Source: Terriglobia bacterium (GTDB taxonomy: Bacteria; Acidobacteriota; Terriglobia; UBA7540). From it: DNA of 8,370 bases. The notes under the pieces are model-generated. The model ran no database searches. It was not told the origin of the DNA and saw only the letters and a program-made list of their open reading frames with translations. A program made the position numbers and the translations under genes. This document shows, piece after piece, positions 1 through 5,778 of the stretch; position 1 is the stretch's first letter; every line of letters starts with the position of its first letter. The DNA is taken from positions 1 through 8,370 of the forward strand of contig JASHSC010000575.1 in assembly GCA_030036915.1 (NCBI GenBank). Direction: 5' to 3'.

Positions 1-20
1 TGCCGGTCAAAAACCATCAC

Positions 21-55
21 AGGCAGTGGTAGAGTAGGGAGTCTGATAATCACCG
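21..55 (+). other. Weak tRNA-like stretch, possibly a decayed tRNA
   Basis: This stretch contains a D-loop-like string, AGTGGTAGAG, at 25-34. Eight bases later comes CTGATAA (43-49), which is the canonical anticodon loop of tRNA-Ile(GAT). The flanking five-base arms GGAGT and TCACC pair at only three of five positions. No T arm or acceptor strand follows in 56-100. It may be a degraded tRNA or a chance match. It is listed because it sits 70 bases upstream of an unmistakable tRNA fragment. Confidence 0.2.
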
Positions 56-120
56 GTAATGACGCGGACATCCAACACTATAGCGACCAATAGTAATCAG
101 TCATCATGGCCCTTTTCAGA

Positions 121-166
121 ACTCATAATCCGTTGGTCCCAGGTTCAAGTCCTGGTGGGCCCACCA
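121..166 (+). pseudogene. 3' fragment of a tRNA gene with CAT anticodon (probable att-site scar)
   Basis: The 3' half of a tRNA is clearly visible. The seven-base anticodon loop CTCATAA is at 122-128, followed by the 3' anticodon strand and a five-base variable loop. The T stem-loop is perfect (CCAGG, loop TTCAAGT, CCTGG, 139-155). The acceptor strand TGGGCCC, discriminator A and encoded CCA end at 166. The 5' half is missing: the bases before the loop (CAGAA) do not pair with TCCGT, and there is no D arm or GGGCCCA in the preceding 20 bases. It therefore cannot fold as a tRNA. The CAT loop and the TTGGTC that follows resemble tRNA-Ile2(CAT), but elongator tRNA-Met is possible. Such 3' fragments are typically made when an integrative element inserts into a tRNA gene. 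Confidence 0.75.
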
Positions 167-193
167 AGCGTTTTTGAGAGTCCTGGAGAGTGC

Positions 194-230
194 CTCATCT
201 AACGGCAGATGCTGTTAGCCGCTAGATGAG
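194..230. repeat. Imperfect inverted repeat / hairpin with two alternative folds
   Basis: Arms CTCATCTAACGGC (194-206) and GCCGCTAGATGAG (218-230) are complementary at 12 of 13 positions, around an 11-base loop. A competing inner fold pairs CTAAC (199-203) with GTTAG (214-218) and GCA (205-207) with TGC (210-212). No T-run follows, so this is not an ordinary intrinsic terminator. It lies only 28 bases after the tRNA fragment, in a region that looks like a recombination junction. It could be an end of a mobile element or a small RNA structure; the sequence alone does not decide. Confidence 0.55.
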
Positions 231-305
231 GGGGCGGACGTTGCCCCGCAGTTGTCGTCAACGACCCACTTTCCCCCGCCGAGATTGGCGCGATCATGGC
301 GATTT

Positions 306-334
306 CGCCGAAATTAGCCTTAGGGGTTTCGGCG
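306..334. repeat. Perfect 8-bp inverted repeat
   Basis: CGCCGAAA (306-313) and TTTCGGCG (327-334) are perfectly complementary around a 13-base loop that itself contains CCTTAGG. No T-run follows on either strand. It may be a stem-loop or a protein-binding site, and an element of this size could also arise by chance in a GC-rich intergenic region. Confidence 0.35.
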
Positions 335-657
335 CAGTTCGGTCCCAACACGTCAAATCACCCGCCGCCGATTTTGTCCGTTTAATCGTGTATTCATTCG
401 TAAGGATTTCACCTGACCTCGACTACAGGGAAAAAATGGGAATTGTCCGTCAGGTTGATACCTTAAATTGGATAATTCACATTCACTTAATATGGACATG
501 GTGATATGCTCTTACGCTCGTGATGCGAGGAGGGCCGTCAGCATGGTTGCGGATAAGAAGCATGGCTTCACATTTTCAAAGGGCGTGTAATTTTTTCGCG
601 GGCGCGACGCGGTGGGAAGGCGATCGCGGAAATTCATTATTGTGGAATCAAGAGGAT

Positions 658-680
658 ATGACCCTTATAAAAAGGGCCAT
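658..680. repeat. Short hairpin with AT-rich loop
   Basis: ATGACCCTT and AAGGGCCAT pair at eight of nine positions (one A-C mismatch) around the loop ATAAA. The loop and stem together contain TTATAA (665-670). A TTGTGG lies 19 bases before this (640-645), so a poor promoter overlapping an operator-like repeat is conceivable. No T-run follows, so termination is unlikely. Confidence 0.3.
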
Positions 681-1042
681 CAATGTGCAAAGTGAATGAG
701 TTTGAGTTCGCAGCGAAACCACTGGCGCTCGCTGGTGTTTGAAGAGAGTGGAGAAACTTTTGCGGTGGACCGGAGTTGAGCTTGGCGCGGTTTGAAAGGG
801 CAAATTCGACGAGCCAATGGGGTTTTACACTTCAACATGCGTTCGCACGCGAAAAGCAACCTTGTGGGCAGCGCGAAGACTCAAAGGAGATGAAGAAAGA
901 CCAACGATTGAGCGCGCAATGCGCCGCGTTGAGTTTTCTTCACTGTCGTACTTCAGGGAAACCTCTGAGCGCGCCCACTTGATCGCAGCGAGGGTTTAAG
1001 GAGCGGGCACGTATCGATCGACCTAGAAAGAGAAAGTTTAAA

Positions 1043-1134
1043 CAGAGCGGCAGAGCGTGAGGTGATGACTCACGCCCTGCCCAGCCAAAACGCTCTCTAT
1101 GGTTTTGAGACGGAGAGAACGTCGTGACAGTCAC
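1043..1134 (+). promoter_or_regulatory. Row of small stem-loops in the presumed 5' leader
   Basis: Four consecutive inverted repeats lie here: GCGTGAG / CTCACGC (1055-1061 and 1069-1075, 7-base loop); CAAAAC / GTTTTG (1086-1091 and 1102-1107); GACG / CGTC (1109-1112 and 1120-1123); and the compact palindrome GTGACAGTCAC (1124-1134). Just before them is a tandem direct repeat, CAGAGCGG then CAGAGCGT (1043-1058). Both copies carry AGAGCG, which is complementary to CGCTCT at 1091-1096, so an alternative long-range pairing could compete with the local hairpins. This looks like a structured leader RNA or a cluster of operator sites. Each short stem alone could be chance, and their crowding is the main evidence. 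Confidence 0.4.
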
Positions 1135-1168
1135 AAATACTACGCGAGAACGATCCAGCCTGCAACTA

Positions 1169-1311
1169 CGCACCTCTCTGTCTGGTGAGCGCGGTTGGCG
1201 CGCTCCATTCCCAGACATTGATTCTCCGCCCCAGGATATTGGTTTATGAGCCGAGGTTGATGTGAAAAGGCGTCAATCCTGTAACTGCGCGCTTGACGCA
1301 ACTGAGGTGCG
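1169..1311 (+). promoter_or_regulatory. Candidate branched structured RNA in the operon leader
   Basis: Three perfect-arm helices nest into a multibranch fold. A closing stem pairs CGCACCTC (1169-1176) with GAGGTGCG (1304-1311). Inside it is a long hairpin: TGTCTGG (1179-1185) with CCAGACA (1211-1217), then GAGCGCG (1187-1193) with CGCGCTC (1199-1205) around the loop GTTGG. This gives 14 pairs broken only by a 1/5 internal loop. A third stem pairs GCGTCAA (1270-1276) with TTGACGC (1293-1299). The structure ends 65 bases before the first start codon. It does not match the conserved cores of the riboswitches I compared (c-di-GMP-I, TPP, cobalamin). It may be a cis-regulatory leader, perhaps acting with the NusG-like protein encoded downstream. 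The 14-pair hairpin is solid; the other two stems are less certain. Confidence 0.45.
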
Positions 1312-1363
1312 GCCCATCCGAGGGTTATCAGGAGAAGTGACATTGAGCCACGTAATTTAGCAG

Positions 1364-1368
1364 AGGAG
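1364..1368 (+). promoter_or_regulatory. Ribosome-binding site selecting a GTG start
   Basis: AGGAG lies eight bases before the GTG at 1377. It decides the start of the export protein gene in favour of this GTG. The nearer ATG at 1369 is in another frame and only touches the Shine-Dalgarno sequence. Confidence 0.7.
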
Positions 1369-1376
1369 ATGACGCT

Positions 1377-2105
1377 GTGGTTTTCAAATTCAAGATTTTT
1401 CAGATCGCAGCTCTGATCGGCCTGTGCGGCACTTGGGCGGTCGCGCAGCAGAACAACCAGAATCCTTCGTCAGACGCGGTAATGAATGCGCTCAGTCACG
1501 GAGTCGACCACCTCAATACATCAGACAACGGCCCTGAGCTCCAACGTCGCGATCCGCGCTATCGGATCGAAAATGGAGACGTCCTCGACTTGACGTTCCA
1601 ATTCACACCTGAGTTCAATCAAACGGTCACCGTACAGCCGGACGGGTTCATCACACTCAAAGAGGTGGGCGATCTTCACATCCAGGATGAAACAGTGCCT
1701 GAAGTCCGCCAAAATATTCGAGCCGCCTATGCAAAAATCCTGGCTAATCCCGTCGTCAGTATTGACTTGAAGGATTTTCAGAAACCTTATTTTCTGGCGT
1801 TCGGGCAGGTGGGGCATCCCGGCAAGTATGATTTGCGAGGCGACGTCACCGTCAGCGAGGCGCTGGCCATGGCGGGCGGCTTGACATCAGAGTCGAAGCA
1901 CTCGCAGGTGTTGCTCTTCCGCCGTGTCAATGACAGTTGGTCTTCCGTGACCAAAATCGACCTCAAGCACATGTTGAAGACCCGCAATCTTCAGGAGGAC
2001 GTGTCGCTTCATCCGGGGGACATGGTCTATGTCCCGCAAAATACCATTTCCAAAGTTAAAGCCTACATTCCCAATCCCTCTATGGGGATGTATGCCATCC
2101 CTTGA
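1377..2105 (+). CDS. Polysaccharide export protein, OPX/SLBB family (Wza/GumB-like)
   Basis: This 242-residue protein is predicted to form or line the outer-membrane exit channel for a secreted polysaccharide. It begins with a signal peptide: basic start, hydrophobic core at about 7-20, and a likely signal peptidase I cut after AVA at residue 23. Residues 61-135 match the Poly_export (PF02563) domain, with the typical pattern YRIENGDVL and VQPDGFITL. Residues 138-190 form one SLBB domain (GQVGHPGKY, then VSEALAMAGG). It closes with LHPGDMVYVP at 211-220. Wza of E. coli is longer, lipidated, and ends in a transmembrane helix. Here Cys17 lacks a good lipobox and no C-terminal helix is visible, which resembles short GumB-like members. 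It is the first gene of the operon and is followed 46 bases later by its usual Wzz partner. The family call is secure; the exact pore topology is inferred. Confidence 0.9.
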   Translation: MVFKFKIFQIAALIGLCGTWAVAQQNNQNPSSDAVMNALSHGVDHLNTSDNGPELQRRDPRYRIENGDVLDLTFQFTPEFNQTVTVQPDGFITLKEVGDLHIQDETVPEVRQNIRAAYAKILANPVVSIDLKDFQKPYFLAFGQVGHPGKYDLRGDVTVSEALAMAGGLTSESKHSQVLLFRRVNDSWSSVTKIDLKHMLKTRNLQEDVSLHPGDMVYVPQNTISKVKAYIPNPSMGMYAIP

Positions 2106-2151
2106 TTGCCAGGGCATCGTCATGATCACGGGAGGTTGAGGAGAAACCAAA

Positions 2152-3786
2152 ATGCCAGAGCAACTTGCGATGCTACGTGAAAACCCATTAATGAATCCGA
2201 TGGTTCAACCTCCGCTGCCGGGACGGACATCTCCTGATACGCTGCGCCTGCTTGTGGCCACGTTCTTCAGGCACGCGCGCCTGATGAAAATTACCTTCAT
2301 TTCGGTCTTTGTCGGGGCCATTGTGGCCATTGCATTTTTTGGCCTCAATTATCAGTCGGAAACCCAGATTGTGGTGAAGCACCGGCGGGCCGACCAGGTG
2401 GTTTCAACTGATGAGAACTCGCGCGAAACGTTCAATTCCACCGACGTGCCCACCGAGCGCGAAATTAATACAGAGATTTCGATACTTCAGAGCAACGACC
2501 TGCTGGAAACGGTCGTAAAGGACCTCCATCTCGATGACCGTGAAAAACATTTCTGGAATGTCCTCTTCCCCGGTCGTGATGCCCAATGGAGAATCTCCGA
2601 CGCCGAGGAGAAACTCCGCGACGGGCTCAAGATCGAAGAAATTCCTCAATCCAACGTGATTCAAGTCTCGTATCGATCACCCCATCCTGCGCTCGCCGCA
2701 CAAATCTTGAATGATCTCGACAAAGAATACATGGTCAAGCACCTGAATGTTTATCGCCCGCCTGGCGTGTACGATTTCTTCCATCATGAGACGCAGTATT
2801 ATCAGCAGCAGCTCGAGAATTCGGAAAAGCAGCTCGCCGGCTACGATTTGGCGAAAGACTCCACCGACCCCGTACTCGAGAAGCAAATTCTGGTCCAGAA
2901 GGCGGGCGAGTTTGAGGGCAGCCTGCACGAGACCCAGTCGGAGATGGAGGAGACGCAGAAGCAGATCAACGAAATTCAGACGGAGCTGCTGCACACTCCG
3001 GACCGTCTGACCACGCAGATCACCTCCGGCGACAACCCTCAGCTGCTGGCCAACCTCGCACCTACTCTCGCAGAGCTCGAGACTCGTCGGACCGATTTGC
3101 TGACGAAATATCAGCCTACGTACAGATTGGTGCAGGACGTTGACAAACAGATTGCCGATTTGAAGGCGCAAATTGCCGACGAACGCCAGAATCCTGTGAA
3201 GCAACAAAGCAGCAGCCAGAATCCCACCTATTTGGTCCTGCAGTCCGAGCTGGTGAAGGCAAATGCTGACTTGTCCGGTTACGCCGCCAAAGTGCGGGCA
3301 ACCCAACCCATCATTGACGCCTACAAGCAGCAAGCTCTCCTCATCGACCAAAAGGGAATCCAGCGTCAGGATCTGCTTCGAAACATCAAGACTGCGGAAG
3401 ACAGCTATCTGCTCTACGTCCAGAAGCAAGAACAGGCGCGGATCTCCGAAGAACTCGACAAAAGCCGTGTGTTGAATGTGTCCGTCGCCGAAGTCCCCGT
3501 GGTCCCCTCGTTTCCCGTGTATTCACCCTTGCTGATGATTGTTGCCGGGCTGGTGCTGGCCATCATGCTGAGCATTACCGTAGCGTTCGTATCCGATTAT
3601 CTCGACCCGACATTCCGGACACCGGAAGAGATAGATATGGTCCTTGGCCTGCCCTTGCTTGCGTGCTTTGCCAGGAGCGGCAGCCCCGCGGGGCTGGGCC
3701 TCCCGTCCGCCGCGGGACCTCGCGTGGAACAACTCCAGCCAGATTCCGCCGGACCTGAGCGCCGATTGTTGACGGAGCAGGAATAG
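2152..3786 (+). CDS. Polysaccharide co-polymerase / chain-length determinant, Wzz family without kinase domain
   Basis: This 544-residue inner-membrane protein is predicted to control polysaccharide chain length and connect the synthesis machinery to the export channel. Transmembrane segment 1 is at about 46-66, inside a Wzz-type N-terminal domain (PF02706). A long periplasmic region follows, rich in Gln, Glu and Leu, with probable coiled coils at about 205-290 and 320-430. A proline-rich motif (PVVPSFPVYSP, 448-458) precedes transmembrane segment 2 at about 459-481. The cytoplasmic tail has the usual TFRTPEEIDMVLGLPLLA and then a Pro/Gly-rich end. It has no Walker motifs, so this is the type whose kinase partner is a separate protein. 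A GAGGAG lies eight bases before the ATG. The next gene starts 15 bases downstream. Confidence 0.92.
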   Translation: MPEQLAMLRENPLMNPMVQPPLPGRTSPDTLRLLVATFFRHARLMKITFISVFVGAIVAIAFFGLNYQSETQIVVKHRRADQVVSTDENSRETFNSTDVPTEREINTEISILQSNDLLETVVKDLHLDDREKHFWNVLFPGRDAQWRISDAEEKLRDGLKIEEIPQSNVIQVSYRSPHPALAAQILNDLDKEYMVKHLNVYRPPGVYDFFHHETQYYQQQLENSEKQLAGYDLAKDSTDPVLEKQILVQKAGEFEGSLHETQSEMEETQKQINEIQTELLHTPDRLTTQITSGDNPQLLANLAPTLAELETRRTDLLTKYQPTYRLVQDVDKQIADLKAQIADERQNPVKQQSSSQNPTYLVLQSELVKANADLSGYAAKVRATQPIIDAYKQQALLIDQKGIQRQDLLRNIKTAEDSYLLYVQKQEQARISEELDKSRVLNVSVAEVPVVPSFPVYSPLLMIVAGLVLAIMLSITVAFVSDYLDPTFRTPEEIDMVLGLPLLACFARSGSPAGLGLPSAAGPRVEQLQPDSAGPERRLLTEQE

Positions 3787-3801
3787 CAGGAGTCGCCAAC
3801 C

Positions 3802-5778
3802 ATGTTTCTTAAATTCTATGGATTTAATGAGCAGCCATTCGGCGTGACGCCTGACCCAAGTTTTCTATACATGGGGCCTGCCTATCAGGAAGCCTTTGCT
3901 TCGTTGATTTATGGAATTGAAACAGGGCGCGGATTCATGGCGTTGATCGCGGCACCGGGCCTGGGAAAGACCACGATGATCCTCCGGCTCATGGAAACCC
4001 TTCGAAACTCCGCCCAGACCGCTTTTTTGTTCCAGACCCACACCAATTCACGAGAATTCATGAAGAACCTCCTGATCGATCTGCACGTGGAGCCGACGGG
4101 AAACGACCTGAGCGATCTGCAAGCTCAACTTCAGGAAGTACTGGTTCGAGGTTTGAACTCCGGCAAACGCCTGGTTTTGGTGATTGACGAGGCGCAGAAC
4201 TTGGATGATTCGGTGCTCGAAATGGTCAGGATGCTCTCGAATTTCGAGACTCCCCAGGCGAAGCTCCTGCAAATTATCCTGGTGGGACAACCAGCTCTGG
4301 CGGATAAGCTGACACGACCGAATTTGACACAACTTCGCCAGAGGATATCAATCATTGCCTATTTTTCTCCGCTCAGCGGTCACGAGATCGGGAAATACAT
4401 TCAATGCCGGCTCCGCAAGGCCGGATATCGTGGGCGCGGATTGTTTACATCCCGGGCCATGGCGCTGATTGCGAAATACAGCAGGGGTATCCCCAGGAAT
4501 ATTAATAATCTTTGCTTTAATGCTTTGTCCTTAGGCTATGCGAAAGGACAAAGAAAGATCGATGAATCGATCATCCAGGAGGTGCTCGCTGACCTGAAAT
4601 TGGAGTCGTTCGGGGAGCGCGCGGGCGATGCACGGGTAGCGGCGACACCGCCGAAATCGCAGCCTGTGGCTCAAGGCGGCAATCCGGCTGCCTCACCATC
4701 ATTATTGAATTGGGGCGGGATACTGGACCAGGTTGATATTTCCGATGCGCCGGCCTCACGGGCAGGGAATAGGAGCTACTCGCGGCAATCGTCATACGGC
4801 TGGGCTCTTGTCTTTCTCGCCGTCGCGGCCATTTTGGTGTTCGTGTGGAGAGCCAGTTGGCTGAAACCTGCCTCGGGCTTTGTGGTACAGGCAATGAACC
4901 ACATGGCAGGAACCCCTGAAACGAACCAAAACGTGGTAACGAATAACCCACCGCAGGCTGCCGAATCGGATAGGAATTCGGCATTGCCGAAGTCCGTTCC
5001 GAACTTAACCACCGCCACCAACTCCAGCTCCGCCCAAGACAATTTGAACGCCGACGGCAAGGAGGTCACGGAAACCACCTCCGTCTCCCAAGCCGATAAC
5101 AGCGCCCCGGATGGGCCCGAGGTTACAGACCGAGTTCCCGTGGCACCGGCAGCGGCTGCGAGTCCCGACTCGACGAGCATGAAATTACACGGACCGGAAG
5201 TTCCGGCCATCATGGCATCAAGCCGGAATGATTCTGGCGACGACGATTACCCTGGAATATTGCGAGGCAAGCTTATCCTCCAGTCGAGCGTGAGCGGCGC
5301 GCGGATCACCGTCAACGGACACGTTGACGCTAAATGGCTTACACCACATCTCTTCCGGCTGGCCGCCGGCACATATGACATTTCCATCTCAAAAGGCGGA
5401 TACCTGACTTGGAGCCGCCAATTGCGTGTGACCGCGGGTGGAGAGCAATGGGTCATGGCCGACTTGAAGTCCGAGGAAGCCAACGGCCTCTTCGTGGTGG
5501 AAACGGAGCCGGCCGGAATGGCGGTATATATCGACGGCAAATCGTACGGGTACAGCCGAGTAGAAACCGTGCTGAATGCGGGATGGCACGTTTGCGAAGT
5601 ATTTCCCGGCCAGGGCATTCAACCGGTTGTTGGCCGCTTCCACTTAGATGCCGGCGCGGAATTGACGAAAAGGATCCGGGTAACCCGTGTGCCCGCAACT
5701 GGATCTCGCGGCCCTGTAGTCCCTACCTCTGACGGGAGGGCGACGGGATTGTATACAAATCAGGAAAGGGGAATGTGA
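3802..5778 (+). CDS. ExeA/GspA-like AAA ATPase with membrane anchor and two C-terminal PEGA domains
   Basis: This 658-residue protein joins a cytoplasmic ATPase to an extracytoplasmic part. Residues 1-265 are an AAA domain of the GspA/ExeA type: the family opening FYGFNEQPFGVTPDP, Walker A APGLGKTT at 51-58, Walker B LVLVIDEAQ at 124-132, sensor-like ILVGQP at 159-164, and QLRQRI near 177-182. In Walker A the first classical glycine is Ala50, but Lys56 and Thr57 are kept. One membrane helix lies at about 333-351. A low-complexity Ser/Thr/Asn/Pro linker spans about 365-485. Two PEGA-like beta domains follow, about 489-555 and 563-628, the second with VETEPAGMAVYIDGKSYG. AGGAG lies nine bases before the ATG. 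ExeA assembles a secretin by binding peptidoglycan. Here, within an export locus, a comparable role in assembling or energising the polysaccharide channel is an inference. Similar ATPases occur in exosortase-linked polysaccharide loci. Confidence 0.88.
   Translation: MFLKFYGFNEQPFGVTPDPSFLYMGPAYQEAFASLIYGIETGRGFMALIAAPGLGKTTMILRLMETLRNSAQTAFLFQTHTNSREFMKNLLIDLHVEPTGNDLSDLQAQLQEVLVRGLNSGKRLVLVIDEAQNLDDSVLEMVRMLSNFETPQAKLLQIILVGQPALADKLTRPNLTQLRQRISIIAYFSPLSGHEIGKYIQCRLRKAGYRGRGLFTSRAMALIAKYSRGIPRNINNLCFNALSLGYAKGQRKIDESIIQEVLADLKLESFGERAGDARVAATPPKSQPVAQGGNPAASPSLLNWGGILDQVDISDAPASRAGNRSYSRQSSYGWALVFLAVAAILVFVWRASWLKPASGFVVQAMNHMAGTPETNQNVVTNNPPQAAESDRNSALPKSVPNLTTATNSSSAQDNLNADGKEVTETTSVSQADNSAPDGPEVTDRVPVAPAAAASPDSTSMKLHGPEVPAIMASSRNDSGDDDYPGILRGKLILQSSVSGARITVNGHVDAKWLTPHLFRLAAGTYDISISKGGYLTWSRQLRVTAGGEQWVMADLKSEEANGLFVVETEPAGMAVYIDGKSYGYSRVETVLNAGWHVCEVFPGQGIQPVVGRFHLDAGAELTKRIRVTRVPATGSRGPVVPTSDGRATGLYTNQERGM

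Larger units (their letters stand above)
231..1042. other. Long non-coding stretch upstream of the operon
   Basis: I find no convincing gene here. The open frames are short (92 codons or fewer), overlap in several frames on both strands, lack good ribosome-binding sites and have no recognisable motifs. Small inverted repeats are present at 306-334 (CGCCGAAA / TTTCGGCG), 557-569 (GAAGC, loop ATG, GCTTC) and 658-680. AT-rich patches around 455-500 and 585-600 could hold a promoter, but no -35/-10 pair is good enough to name. The heptamer GAGCGCG occurs at 910-916 and 967-973, and again in the leader further down. The region may contain a long 5' leader, a decayed gene or the edge of an integrated element. 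Confidence 0.5.

Noticed and set aside
197..220. Integron attC-like ends (ATCTAAC and GTTAGCC)
   Set aside because: The left core fits RYYYAAC, but the right one misses GTTRRRY at one position, and the 24-base span is far below the size of known attC sites.
460..500. Sigma-70 promoter candidates around TTGATA / TAATAT
   Set aside because: TTGATA and TAATAT are about 31 bases apart, and the hexamers at workable spacing are poor, so no pair is convincing.
226..504. Open frame of 92 codons just after the hairpin at 194-230
   Set aside because: Its start lies inside the hairpin arm, there is no ribosome-binding site, the composition looks random and no motif is recognisable.
776..999. Two overlapping short open frames (776-982 and 817-999)
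   Set aside because: They overlap in different frames, lack Shine-Dalgarno sequences and have no family resemblance; more likely chance frames in a non-coding leader.
1004..1022. Possible sigma-54 promoter (GGGCACG at 1005-1011)
   Set aside because: The -24-like half is good, but the expected -12 TTGC is replaced by GATC, so the pair does not hold.
1257..1311. Cobalamin riboswitch resemblance (GTGAAAAGG and CCTGTAACTG)
   Set aside because: The conserved core and the later GCCACTG box are absent and the order of helices differs; only short similar strings are shared.
2677..3429. 250-codon open frame on the minus strand
   Set aside because: It lies wholly antisense to the Wzz gene, whose domain pattern is clear. 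Leucine-rich antisense frames are a common by-product of Gln/Glu-rich coiled-coil coding sequence.
4776..5213. 145-codon minus-strand open frame inside the ATPase gene
   Set aside because: It mirrors the low-complexity linker of the sense protein and has no recognisable domain or ribosome-binding site.
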